Numbered from the stretch's first letter, positions 52,773-64,000 are shown. The stretch is DNA of 64,000 nucleotides from Ptiloglossa arizonensis (GCF_051014685.1 NW_027478521.1:1054001-1118000); one strand, 5' to 3'. A program made the numbers and translations. Notes: a model not told the origin generated them from the sequence alone.

Positions 52773-55600
52773 CGCCCGATTACAACGGTATGCGTACTTT
52801 TCCCCTAGACCGTTCTAGTTATGCTTGTCGAGCATCAGAACTGCGAAAATTTTGAGTTTCTCAAGCGTTTCTTACCTCCAAACTGCCATATCTCGCGAAC
52901 GGATTGACCAATCCGCAAAATTTCTGTTGCATCTGAAAGTTGAAACTCGCCCGATTACAACGGTATGCGTACTTTTCCCCTAGGCCGTTCTAGTTAATCG
53001 TTTCGAGAATCAGAACTGCGAAAATTTTGAGTTTCTCAAGCGTTTCTTACTTCCAAACTGCCATATCTCGCGAATGGACTGACCAATCCGCAAAATTTCT
53101 GATGCATCTGAAAGTAGAAACTCGCCCGATTACAACGGTATGCGTACTTTTCCCCTAGGCCGTTCTGGTTAATCGTTTCGAGCATCAGAACTGCGAAAAT
53201 TTTGAGTTTCTCAAGCGTTTCTTACTTCCAAACTGTCATATCTCGCGAACGGATTGACCAATCCGCAAAATTTCTGTTGCATCTGAAAGTAGAAATTCGC
53301 CCGATTACAACGGTATGCGTACTTTTCCCTTAGACCGTTCTAGTTATGCTTGTCGAGCATCAGAACTGCGAAAATTTTGAGTTTCTCAAGCGTTTCTTAC
53401 CTCCAAACTGCCATATCTCGCGAACGGATTGACCAATCCGCAAAATTTCTGTTGCATCTGAAAGTAGAAACTCGCCCGATTACAACGGTATGCGTACTTT
53501 TCCCCTAGACCGTTCTAGTTATGCTTGTCGAGCATCAGAACTGCGAAAATTTTGAGTTTCTCAAGCGTTTCTTACCTCCAAACTGCCATATCTCGCGAAC
53601 GGATTGACCAATCCGCAAAATTTCTGTTGCATCTGAAAGTAGAAACTCGCCCGATTACAGCGGTATGCGTACTTTTCCCGTAGGCCGTTGTAGTTATTCG
53701 TTTCGAGCATCAGAACTGCGAAAATTTTGAGTTTCTCAAGCGTTTCTTACTTCCAAATTGCCATACCTCGCGAACGGATTGAGCAATCCGCAAAATTTCT
53801 GTTGCATCTGAAGGTAGAAACTCGCCCGTTTACAACGGTATGCGTACTTTTCCCCTAGGCCGTTCTAGTTATTCGTTTCGAGCATCAGAACTGCGAAAAT
53901 TTTGAGTTTCTCAAGCGTTTCTTACTTCCAAACCGCCATATCTCGCGAACGGATTGACCAATCCGCAAAATTTCTGTTGCATCTGAAATTAGAAACTCGC
54001 CCGATTACAACGGTATGCGTACTTTTCCCCTAGGCCGTTCTAGTTAATCGTTTCGAGAATCAGAACTGCGAAAATTTTGAGTTTCTCAAGCGTTTCTTAC
54101 TTCCAAACTGCCATATCTCGCGAATGGACTGACCAATCCGCAAAATTTCTGATGCATCTGAAAGTAGAAACTCGCCCGATTACAGCGGTATGCGTACTTT
54201 TCCCCTAGGCCGTTCTGGTTAATCGTTTCGAGCATCAGAACTGCGAAAATTTTGAGTTTCTCAAGCGTTTCTTACATCCAAACTGCCATATCTCGCGAAC
54301 GGATTGACCAATCCGCAAAATTTCTGTTGCATCTGAAAGTAGAAATTCGCCCGATTACAACGGAATGCGTACTTTTCCCCTAGACCGTTCTAGTTATGCT
54401 TGTGGGGCATCAGAACTGCGAAAATTTTGAGTTTCTCAAGCGTTCCTTACCTCCAAACTGCCATATCTCGCGAACGGATTGACCAATCCGCAAAATTTCT
54501 GTTGCATCTGAAAGTAGAAACTCGCCCGATTACAACGGTATGCGTACTTTTCCCCTAGACCGTTCTAGTTATGCGTGTCGAGCATCAGAACTGCGAAAAT
54601 TTTGAGTTTCTCAAGCGTTTCTTACCTCCAAACTGCCATATCTCGCGAACGGATTGACCAATCCGCAAAATTTCTGTTGCATCTGAAAGTAGAAACTCGC
54701 CCGATTACAACGGTATGCGTACTTTTCCCCTAGTCCGTTCTAGTTATTCGTTTCGAGCATCAGAACTGCGAAAATTTTGAGTTTCTCAAGCGTTTCTTAC
54801 CTCCAAACTGCCATATCTCGCGAACGGATTGACCAATACGCAAAATTTCTGTTGCATCTGAAAGTAGAAACTCGCCCGATTACAACGGTATGCGTACTTT
54901 TCCACTAGTCCGTTCTAGTTATTCGTTTCGAGCATCAGAACTGCGAAAATTTTGAGTTTCTCAAGCGTTTCTTACCTCCAAACTGCCATATCTCGCGAAC
55001 GGATTGACCAATCCGCAAAATTTCTGTTGCATCTGAAAGTACAAACTCGCCCGATTACAACGGTATGCCTACTTTTCCCCTAGGCCGTTCTAGTTATTCG
55101 TTTCGAGCATCAGAACTGCGAAAATGTTGAGTTTCTCAAGCGTTCCTTACCTACAAACTGCCATATCTCGCGAACGGATTGACCAATCCGCAAAATTTCT
55201 GTTGCATCTGAAAGTAGAAACTCGCCCGATTACAACGGTATGCGTACTTTTCCCCTAGTCCGTTCTAGTTATTCGTTTCGAGCATCAGAACTGCGAAAAT
55301 TTTGAGTTTTTCAAGCGTTTCTTACTTCCAAATTGCCATACCTCGCGAACGGATTGAGCAATCCGCAAAATTTCTGTTGCATCTGAAGGTAGAAACTCGC
55401 CCGTTTACAACGGTATGCGTACTTTTCCCCTAGGCCGTTCTAGTTATTCGTTTCGAGCATCAGAACTGCGAAAATTTTGAGTTTCTCAAGCGTTTCTTAC
55501 TTCCAAACCGCCATATCTCGCGAACGGATTGACCAATCCGCAAAATTTCTGTTGCATCTGAAAGTAGAAACTCGCCCGATTACAACGGTATGCGTACTTT
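52773..55600 (+). repeat. 16-monomer HOR (2800 bp), copy 2
   Basis: This is nearly identical to copy 1. The differences noticed are ACATCC versus ACTTCC near 54275/51475 and GCGTTCCTTAC versus GCGTTTCTTAC near 55142/52342. Homology ends near 55609, where CTAGTCCG replaces CTAGACCG. Such low divergence points to recent amplification or gene conversion. Confidence 0.93.
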
Positions 55601-57900
55601 TCCCCTAGTCCGTTCTAGTTATTCGTTTCGAGCATCAGAACTGCGAAAATTTTGAGTTTCTCAAGCGTTTCTTACCTCCAAACTGCCATATCTCGCGAAC
55701 GGATTGACTAATCCGCAAAATTTCTGTTGCATCTGAAAGTAGAAACTCACCCGATTACAACGGTATGCGTACTTTTCCCCTAGTCCGTTCTAGTTATTCG
55801 TTTCGAGCATCAGAACTGCGAAAATTTTGAGTTTCTCAAGCGTTTCTTACCTCCAAACTGCCATATCTCGCGAACGGATTGACTAATCCGCAAAATTTCT
55901 GTTGCATCTGAAAGTAGAAACTCACCCGATTACAACGGTATGCGTACTTTTCCCCTAGGCCGTTCTAGTTATTCTTTTCGAGCATCAGAACTGCGAAAAT
56001 TTGGAGTTTCTCAAGCGTTTCTTACCTCCAAACTACCATATCTCGCGAACGGATTGACCAATCCGCAAAATTTCTGTTGCATCTGAAAGTAGAAACTCGC
56101 CCGATTACAACGGTATGCGTACTTTTCCCCTAGGCCGTTCTAGTTATTCGTTTCGAGCATCAGAACTGCGAAAATTTTGAGTTTCTCAAGCGTTTCTTAC
56201 TTCCAAACCGCCATATCTCGCGAACGGATTGACCAATCCGCAAAATTTCTGTTGCATCTGAAAGTAGAAACTCGCCCGATTACAACGGTATGCGTACTTT
56301 TCCCCTAGGCCGTTCTAGTTATTCGTTTCGAGCATCAGAACTGCGAAAATTTTGAGTTTCTCAAGCGTTTCTTACTTCCAAACTGCCATATCTCGCGAAC
56401 GGTTTGACCAATCCGCAAAATTTCTGATGCATCTGAAAGTAGAAAGACGCCCGATTACAACGGTATGCGTACTTTTCCCCTAGAACGTTCTAGTTATGCT
56501 TGTCGAGCATCAGAACTGCGAAAATTTTGAGTTTCTCAAGCATTTCTTACCTCCAAACTGCCATATCTCGCGAACGGATGGACCAATCCGCAAAATTTCT
56601 GTTGCATCTGAAAGTAGAAACTCGCCCGATTACAACGGTATGCGTACTTTTCCCCTAGTCCGTTCTAGTTATTCGTTTCGAGCATCAGAACTGCGAAAAT
56701 TTTGAGTTTTTCAAGCGTTTCTTACTTCCAAATTGCCATACCTCGCGAACGGATTGAGCAATCCGCAAAATTTCTGTTCCATCTGAAGGTAGAATCTCGC
56801 CCGTTTACAACGGTATGCGTACTTTTCCCCTAGGCCGTTCTAGTTATTCGTTTCGAGCATCAGAACTGCGAAAATTTTGAGTTTCTCAAGCGTTTCTTAC
56901 TTCCGAACCGCCATATCTCGCGAACGGATTGACCAATCCGCAAAATTTCTGTTGCATCTGAAAGTAGAAACTCGCCCGATTACAACGGTATGCGTACTTT
57001 TCCCCTAGGCCGTTCTAGTTAATCGTTTCGAGCATCAGAACTGCGAAAATTTTGAGTTTCTCAAGCGTTTCTTACTTCCAAACTGCCATATCTCGCGAAC
57101 GGACTGACCAATCCGCAAAATTTCTGATGCATCTGAAAGTAGAAACTCGCCCGATTACAACGTTATGCGTACTTTTCCCCTAGGCCGTTCTGGTGAATCG
57201 TTTCGAGCATCAGAACTGCGAAAATTTTGAGTTTCTCAAGCGTTTCTTACTTCCAAACTGCCATATCTCGCGAACGGATTGACCAATCCGCAAAATTTCT
57301 GATGCATCTGAAAGTAGAAACTCGCCCGATTACAACGGTATGCGTACTTTTCCCCTAGGCCGTTCTGGTTAATCGTTTCGAGCATCAGAACTGCGAAAAT
57401 TTTGAGTTTCTCAAGCGTTTCTTACCTCCAAACAGCCATATCTCGCGAACGGATTGACCAATCCTCAAAATTGCTGTTGCATCTGAAAGTAGAGACTCGC
57501 CCGATTACAACGGTATGCGTACTTTTCCCCTAGTCCGTTCTAGTTATTCGTTTCGAGCATCAGAACTGCGAAAATTTTGAGTTTTTCAAGCGTTTCTTAC
57601 TTCCAAATTGCCATACCTCGCGAACGGATTGAGCAATCCGCAAAATTTCTGTTGCATCTGAAGGTAGAAACGCGCCCGTTTACAACGGTATGCGTACTTT
57701 TCCCCTAGGCCGTTCTAGTTATTCGTTTCGAGCATCAGAACTGCGAAAATTTTGAGTTTCTCAAGCGTTTCTTACCTCCAAACTGCCATATCTCGCGAAC
57801 GGATTGACCAATCCGCAAAATTTCTGTTGCATCTGAAAGTAGAAACTCACCCGATTACAACGGTATGCGTACTTTTCCCCTAGGCCGTTCTAGTTATTCT
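55600..57900 (+). repeat. Mixed monomers with a shared three-monomer cassette
   Basis: The start (about 55.6-56.1 kb) repeats a short run seen at 5.9-6.4, 20.1-20.5 and 24.8-25.3 kb: two GACTAATCC monomers with AACTCACCC, then a TTATTCTTTTCG/TTTGGAGTTT monomer, then one with AACTACCAT. After this come monomers with private changes: GGTTTGACC near 56401, GAAAGACGCCC near 56444, TTCCGAACCG near 56901, AAACAGCC near 57429, TAGAGACTC near 57491 and AAACGCGCCC near 57668. GGATGGACC (56576) and TCTGGTGAATCG (near 57188) first appear here and become fixed in the next block. Confidence 0.8.
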
Positions 57901-60900
57901 TTTCGAGCATCAGAACTGCGAAAATTTGGAGTTTCTCAAGCGTTTCTTACCTCCAAACTGCCATATCTCGCGAACGGATTGACCAATCCGCAAAATTTCT
58001 GTTGCATCTGAAAGTAGAAACTCGCCCGATTACAACGGTATGCGTACTTTTCCCCTAGTCCGTTCTAGTTATTCGTTTCGAGCATCAGAACTGCGAAAAT
58101 TTTGAGTTTCTCAAGCGTTTCTTACCTCCAAACTGCCATATCTCGCGAAAGGATTGACTAATCCGCAAAATTTCTGTTGCATCTGAAAGTAGAAACTCGC
58201 CCGATTACAACGGTATGCGTACTTTTCCCCTAGTCCGTTCTAGTTATTCGTTTCGAGCATCAGAACTGCGAAAATTTTGAGTTTTTCAAGCGTTTCTTAC
58301 TTCCAAATTGCCATACCTCGCGAACGAATTGTGCAATCCGCAAAATTTCTGTTCCATCTGAAGGTAGAAACTCGCCCGTTTACAACGGTATGCGTACTTT
58401 TCCCCTAGGCCGTTCTAGTTATCCGTTTCGAGCATCAGAACTGCGAAAATTTTGAGTTTCTCAAGCGTTTCTTACTTCCAAACCGCCATATCTCGCGAAC
58501 GGATTGACCAATCCGCAAAATTTCTGTTGCATCTGAAAGTAGAAACTCGCCCGATTACAACGGTATGCGTACTTTTCCCCTAGGCCGTTCTAGTTAATCG
58601 TTTCGAGCATCAGAACTGCGAAAATTTTGAGTTTCTCAAGCGTTTCTTACTTCCAAACTGCCATATCTCGCGAACGGACTGACCAATCCGCAAAATTTCT
58701 GATGCATCTGAAAGTAGAAACTCGCCCGATTACAACGGTATGCGTACTTTTCCCCTAGGCCGTTCTGGTGAATCGTTTCGAGCATCAGAACTGCGAAAAT
58801 TTTGAGTTTCTCAAGCGTTTCTTACTTCCAAACTGCCATATCTCGCGAACGGATTGACCAATCCGCAAAATTTCTGATGCATCTGAAAGTAGAAACTCGC
58901 CCGATTATAACGGTATGCGTACTTTTCCCCTAGGCCGCTCTAGTTATTCGTTTCGAGCATCAGAACTGCGAAAATTTTGAGTTTCTCAAGCGTTTCTTAC
59001 CTCCAAACTGCCATATCTCGCGAACGGATTGACCAATCCGCAAAATTTCTGTTGCATCTGAAAGTACAAACTCGCCCGATTACAACGGTATGCCTACTTT
59101 TCCCCTAGAACCTTCTAGTTATGCTTGTCGAGCATCAGAACTGCGAAAATTTTGAGTTTCTCAAGCATTTCTTACCTCCAAACTGCCATATCTCGCGAAC
59201 GGATGGACCAATCCGCAAAATTTCTGTTGCATCTGAAAGTAGAAACTCGCCCGATTACAACGGTATGCGTACTTTTCCCCTAGTCCGTTCTAGTTATTCG
59301 TTTCGAGCATCAGAACTGCGAAAATTTTGAGTTTCTCAAGCGTTTCTTACCTCCAAACTGCCATATCTCGCGAAAGGATTGACTAATCCGCAAAATTTCT
59401 GTTGCATCTGAAAGTAGAAACTCGCCCGATTACAACGGTATGCGTACTTTTCCCCTAGTCCGTTCTAGTTATTCGTTTCGAGCATCAGAACTGCGAAAAT
59501 TTTGAGTTTTTCAAGCGTTTCTTACTTCCAAATTGCCATACCTCGCGAACGAATTGTGCAATCCGCAAAATTTCTGTTCCATCTGAAGGTAGAAACTCGC
59601 CCGTTTACAACGGTATGCGTACTTTTCCCCTAGGCCGTTCTAGTTATTCGTTTCGAGCATCAGAACTGCGAAAATTTTGAGTTTCTCAAGCGTTTCTTAC
59701 TTCCAAACCGCCATATCTCGCGAACGGATTGACCAATCCGCAAAATTTCTGTTGCATCTGAAAGTAGAAACTCGCCCGATTACAACGGTATGCGTACTTT
59801 TCCCCTAGGCCGTTCTAGTTAATCGTTTCGAGCATCAGAACTGCGAAAATTTTGAGTTTCTCAAGCGTTTCTTACTTCCAAACTGCCATATCTCGCGAAC
59901 GGACTGACCAATCCGCAAAATTTCTGATGCATCTGAAAGTAGAAACTCGCCCGATTACAACGGTATGCGTACTTTTCCCCTAGGCCGTTCTGGTGAATCG
60001 TTTCGAGCATCAGTACTGCGAAAATTTTGAGTTTCTCAAGCGTTTCTTACTTCCAAACTGCCATATCTCGCGAACGGATTGACCAATCCGCAAAATTTCT
60101 GATGCATCTGAAAGTAGAAACTCGCCCGATTATAACGGTATGCGTACTTTTCCCCTAGGCCGCTCTAGTTATTCGTTTCGAGCATCAGAACTGCGAAAAT
60201 TTTGAGTTTCTCAAGCGTTTCTTACCTCCAAACTGCCATATCTCGCGAACGGATTGACCAATCCGCAAAATTTCTGTTGCATCTGAAAGTACAAACTCGC
60301 CCGATTACAACGGTATGCCTACTTTTCCCCTAGAACCTTCTAGTTATGCTTGTCGAGCATCAGAACTGCGAAAATGTTGAGTTTCTCAAGCATTTCTTAC
60401 CTCCAAACTGCCATATCTCGCGAACGGATGGACCAATCCGCAAAATTTCTGTTGCATCTGAAAGTAGAAACTCGCCCGATTACAACGGTATGCGTACTTT
60501 TCCCCTAGGCCGTTCTAGTTATTCGTTTCGAGCATCAGAACTGCGAAAATTTTGAGTTTCTCAAGCGTTTCTTACTTCCAAACCGCCATATCTCGCGAAC
60601 GGATTGACCAATCCGCAAAATTTCTGTTGCATCTGAAAGTAGAAACTCGCCCGATTACAACGGTATGCGTACTTTTCCCCTAGGCCGTTCTAGTTAATCG
60701 TTTCGAGCATCAGAACTGCGAAAATTTTGAGTTTCTCAAGCGTTTCTTACTTCCAAACCGCCATATCTCGCGAACGGACTGACCAATCCGCAAAATTTCT
60801 GATGCATCTGAAAGTAGAAACTCGCCCGATTACAACGGTATGCGTACTTTTCCCCTAGGCCGTTCTGGTGAATCGTTTCGAGCATCAGAACTGCGAAAAT

Positions 60901-63225
60901 TTTGAGTTTCTCAAGCGTTTCTTACTTCCAAACTGCCATATCTCGCGAACGGACTGACCAATCCGCAAAATTTCTGATGCATCTGAAAGTAGAAACTCGC
61001 CCGATTACAACGGTATGCGTACTTTTCCCCTAGGCCGTTCTGGTGAATCGTTTCGAGCATCAGAACTGCGAAAATTTTGAGTTTCTCAAGCGTTTCTTAC
61101 TTCCAAACTGCCATATCTCGCGAACGAATTGACCAATCCGCAAAATTTCTGATGCATCTGAAAGTAGAAACTCGCCCGATTGTAACGGTATGCGTACTTT
61201 TCCCCTAGGCCGCTCTAGTTATTCGTTTCGAGCATCAGAACTGCGAAAATTTTGAGTTTCTCAAGCGTTTCTTACCTCCAAACTGCCATATCTCGCGAAC
61301 GGATTGACCAATCCGCAAAATTTCTGTTGCATCTGAAAGTACAAACTCGCCCGATTACAACGGTATGCCTACTTTTCCCCTAGAACCTTCTAGTTATGCT
61401 TGTCGAGCATCAGAACTGCGAAAATTTTGAGTTTCTCAAGCATTTCTTACCTCCAAACTGCCATATCTCGCGAACGGATGGACCAATCCGCAAAATTTCT
61501 GTTGCATCTGAAAGTAGAAACTCGCCCGATTACAACGGTATGCGTACTTTTCCCCTAGTCCGTTCTAGTTATTCGTTTCGAGCATCAGAACTGCGAAAAT
61601 TTTGAGTTTCTCAAGCGTTTCTTACCTCCAAACTGCCATATCTCGCGAAAGGATTGACTAATCCGCAAAATTTCTGTTGCATCTGAAAGTAGAAACTCGC
61701 CCGATTACAACGGTATGCGTACTTTTCCCCTAGTCCGTTCTAGTTATTCGTTTCGAGCATCAGAACTGCGAAAATTTTGAGTTTTTCAAGCGTTTCTTAC
61801 TTCCAAATTGCCATACCTCGCGAACGAATTGTGCAATCCGCAAAATTTCTGTTCCATCTGAAGGTAGAAACTCGCCCGTTTACAACGGTATGCGTACTTT
61901 TCCCCTAGGCCGTTCTTGTTATTCGTTTCGAGCATCAGAACTGCGAAAATTTTGAGTTTCTCAAGCGTTTCTTACTTCCAAACCGCCATATCTCGCGAAC
62001 GGATTGACCAATCCGCAAAATTTCTGTTGCATCTGAAAGTAGAAACTCGCCCGATTACAACGGTATGCGTACTTTTCCCCTAGGCCGTTCTAGTTAATCG
62101 TTTCGAGCATCAGAACTGCGAAAATTTTGAGTTTCTCAAGCGTTTCTTACTTCCAAACTGCCATATCTCGCGAACGGACTGACCAATCCGCAAAATTTCT
62201 GATGCATCTGAAAGTAGAAACTCGCCCGATTACAACGGTATGCGTACTTTTCCCCTAGGCCGTTCTGGTGAATCGTTTCGAGCATCAGAACTGCGAAAAT
62301 TTTGAGTTTCTCAAGCGTTTCTTACTTCCAAACTGCCATATCTCGCGAACGGATTGACCAATCCGCAAAATTTCTGATGCATCTGAAAGTAGAAACTCGC
62401 CCGATTATAACGGTATGCGTACTTTTCCCCTAGGCCGCTCTAGTTATTCGTTTCGAGCATCAGAACTGCGAAAATTTTGAGTTTCTCAAGCGTTTCTTAC
62501 CTCCAAACTGCCATATCTCGCGAACGGATTGACCAATCCGCAAAATTTCTGTTGCATCTGAAAGTACAAACTCGCCCGATTACAACGGTATGCCTACTTT
62601 TCCCCTAGAACCTTCTAGTTATGCTTGTCGAGCATCAGAACTGCGAAAATTTTGAGTTTCTCAAGCATTTCTTACCTCCAAACTGCCATATCTCGCGAAC
62701 GGATGGACCAATCCGCAAAATTTCTGTTGCATCTGAAAGTAGAAACTCGCCCGATTACAACGGTATGCGTACTTTTCCCCTAGGCCGTTCTAGTTATTCG
62801 TTTCGAGCATCAGAACTGCGAAAATTTTGAGTTTCTCAAGCGTTTCTTACTTCCAAACCGCCATATCTCGCGAACGGATTGACCAATCCGCAAAATTTCT
62901 GTTGCATCTGAAAGTAGAAACTCGCCCGATTACAACGGTATGCGTACTTTTCCCCTAGGCCGTTCTAGTTAATCGTTTCGAGCATCAGAACTGCGAAAAT
63001 TTTGAGTTTCTCAAGCGTTTCTTACTTCCAAACCGCCATATCTCGCGAACGGACTGACCAATCCGCAAAATTTCTGATGCATCTGAAAGTAGAAACTCGC
63101 CCGATTACAACGGTATGCGTACTTTTCCCCTAGGCCGTTCTGGTGAATCGTTTCGAGCATCAGAACTGCGAAAATTTTGAGTTTCTCAAGCGTTTCTTAC
63201 TTCCAAACTGCCATATCTCGCGAAC
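57900..63225 (+). repeat. 7- and 6-monomer units in a 13-monomer HOR (2275 bp)
   Basis: CTCGCGAAAGG falls at 58142, 59367 and 61642 (spacings 1225 and 2275 bp). The CTAGAACCTTCTAG monomers fall at 59105, 60330, 61380 and 62605 (spacings 1225, 1050, 1225). The order is therefore 7, 6, 7 monomers, with 2275 bp linking alternate copies. Diagnostic variants are GGATGGACC, GAATTGTGCAATCC, TCTGGTGAATCG, GATTATAACGG and CCGCTCTAG. Private changes include CAGTACTG near 60011, CGAACGAATTGACC near 61121 and GATTGTAACGG near 61168. Confidence 0.87.
59105..59118. other. Derived form of the CTAG-box palindrome
   Basis: CTAGAACCTTCTAG keeps 6-bp arms (CTAGAA/TTCTAG) around CC. It replaces the AACGTT form in the 59-63 kb block, with copies at 60330, 61380 and 62605. 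The nGAAnnTTCn spacing is retained although the perfect palindrome is lost. Confidence 0.85.
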
Positions 63226-64000
63226 GGATTGACCAATCCGCAAAATTTCTGATGCATCTGAAAGTAGAAACTCGCCCGATTACAACGGTATGCCTACTTT
63301 TCCCCTAGGCCGTTCTAGTTATTCGTTTCGAGCATCAGACCTGCGAAAATGTTGAGTTTCTCAAGCGTTTCTTACCTACAAACTGCCATATCTCGCGAAC
63401 GGATTGACCAATCCGCAAAATTTCTGATGCATCTGAAAGTAGAAACTCGCCCGATTACAACGGTATGCGTACTTTTCCCCTAGGCCGTTCTGGTTAATCG
63501 TTTCGAGCATCAGAACTGCGAAAATTTTGAGTTTCTCAAGCGTTTCTTACCTCCAAACTGCCATATCTCGCGAACGGATTGACCAATCCTCAAAATTGCT
63601 GTTGCATCTGAAAGTAGAAACTCGCCCGATTACAACGGTATGCGTACTTTTCCCCTAGTCCGTTCTAGTTATTCGTTTCGAGCATCAGAACTGCGAAAAT
63701 TTTGAGTTTTTCAAGCGTTTCTTACTTCCAAATTGCCATACCTCGCGAACGGATTGAGCAATCCGCAAAATTTCTGTTGCATCTGAAGGTAGAAACACGC
63801 CCGTTTACAACGGTATGCGTACTTTTCCCCTAGGCCGTTCTAGTTATTCGTTTCGAGCATCAGAACTGCGAAAATTTTGAGTTTCTCAAGCGTTTCTTAC
63901 TTCCAAACCGCCATATCTCGCGAACGGATTGACCAATCCGCAAAATTTCTGTTGCATCTGAAAGTAGAAACTCGCCCGATTACAACGGTATGCGTACTTT
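63226..64000 (+). repeat. Right end of the window, array continues
   Basis: The last four to five monomers leave the 13-mer register. They resemble 57.3-57.8 kb (TCTGGTTAATCG, then AATCCTCAAAATTGCTG, then TCCGTTCTAG and the TACCTCGCG monomer). Sequence stops mid-monomer, so no array edge is reached. Confidence 0.85.

Larger units (their letters stand above)
1..64000 (+). repeat. 175-bp satellite array filling the whole window
   Basis: Every stretch of the window aligns to one 175-bp unit, repeated head to tail about 366 times without inversion, spacer or foreign insertion. With the unit starting ATTTTGAG at base 1, the same motif falls at 176, 11201, 26426 (exact phase), 39550 (one base early) and 63874 (two bases early), so only two net bases are lost in 64 kb. 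Monomers differ mainly by substitutions at recurring sites, and the combinations recur in long blocks, which defines higher-order repeats. Base composition of the consensus is about 44% G+C with 12 CpGs. Such arrays in eukaryotes usually form centromeric or pericentromeric heterochromatin; that role is inferred from structure alone. No gene, tRNA, rRNA or mobile element is present, so all gene-free stretches are explained by this array. I do not recognise the family. Confidence 0.98.

Noticed and set aside
40047..62830. Plus-strand 69-codon open frames starting ATGCTTGTCGAG
   Set aside because: The start codon is simply the TTATGCTTG box of one monomer lineage. The frame stays open only where two particular monomers are adjacent.
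1..64000. CRISPR array
   Set aside because: The repeat is 175 bp and is followed directly by the next copy with no unique spacers, and no cas-like genes are present.
1..64000. Transposon, retroelement or virus insertion
   Set aside because: Every region keeps 175-bp phase; no insertion, target-site duplication, terminal repeat or long coding frame was found.
1..64000. Tandem rRNA, tRNA or other RNA genes
   Set aside because: No recognisable rRNA core or tRNA cloverleaf (A/B boxes, anticodon arm) was seen in the monomer on either strand.
1..64000. Repetitive structural protein gene
   Set aside because: 175 bp is not divisible by 3 and every frame meets stops within about 80 codons.
1..64000. 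Bacterial origin or iteron array
   Set aside because: The repeat unit is far longer than iterons, and there are hundreds of copies with no neighbouring replication gene; a eukaryotic satellite is the simpler reading.

Overview
The whole window is one uninterrupted tandem satellite DNA array. It is made of about 366 copies of a 175-bp monomer, all in the same head-to-tail orientation. I see no gene, RNA gene, transposon, origin or unique-sequence island anywhere in it. The monomer is about 44% G+C. It has 12 CpG dinucleotides where base composition predicts about 8, so CpG is not depleted. Phase runs from base 1 to base 64000 with a net loss of only two bases, and both single-base deletions can be located (near 26566 and 40372).

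An array this long with nested higher-order repeats (HORs) is typical of eukaryotic centromeric or pericentromeric heterochromatin. A monomer close to nucleosome-plus-linker length fits the same picture. I do not recognise the family and cannot name the species. Undepleted CpG argues weakly against a heavily methylated vertebrate or plant genome and would suit many invertebrates. That is inference.

Layout. 1-4.26 kb: a 6-monomer repeat (1050 bp) present twice, then a partial 5-monomer repeat (875 bp). This block recurs at 11.2-14.4 kb with a single 6-mer. 4.2-7.2 kb matches 18.4-21.4 and 23.1-26.1 kb. 7.7-11.2 kb matches 26.2-29.9 kb. 14.4-15.9 kb: irregular monomers. 15.9-25.35 kb: two nearly identical copies of a 27-monomer HOR (4725 bp). 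26.4-39.4 kb: about 2.5 copies of a 29-monomer HOR (5075 bp) with single-monomer slips. 39.4-43.8 kb: irregular 5-, 6- and 8-monomer spacings. 43.84-49.5 kb: a 17-monomer (2975 bp) and a 6-monomer duplication. 49.97-55.6 kb: two nearly identical copies of a 16-monomer HOR (2800 bp). 55.6-57.9 kb: mixed monomers. 57.9-63.2 kb: 7- and 6-monomer units forming a 13-monomer (2275 bp) pattern. 63.2-64 kb: array continues off the end.

The monomer carries several short dyads: a 16-bp inverted repeat, a 13-bp hairpin, A4T4, TCGCGA and, in one lineage, a perfect 14-bp palindrome with a heat-shock-element-like core. Short open frames of 67-82 codons exist but are by-products of the repeat. No new gene system is visible. 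What is interesting is the nested amplification history and the short sequence motifs.
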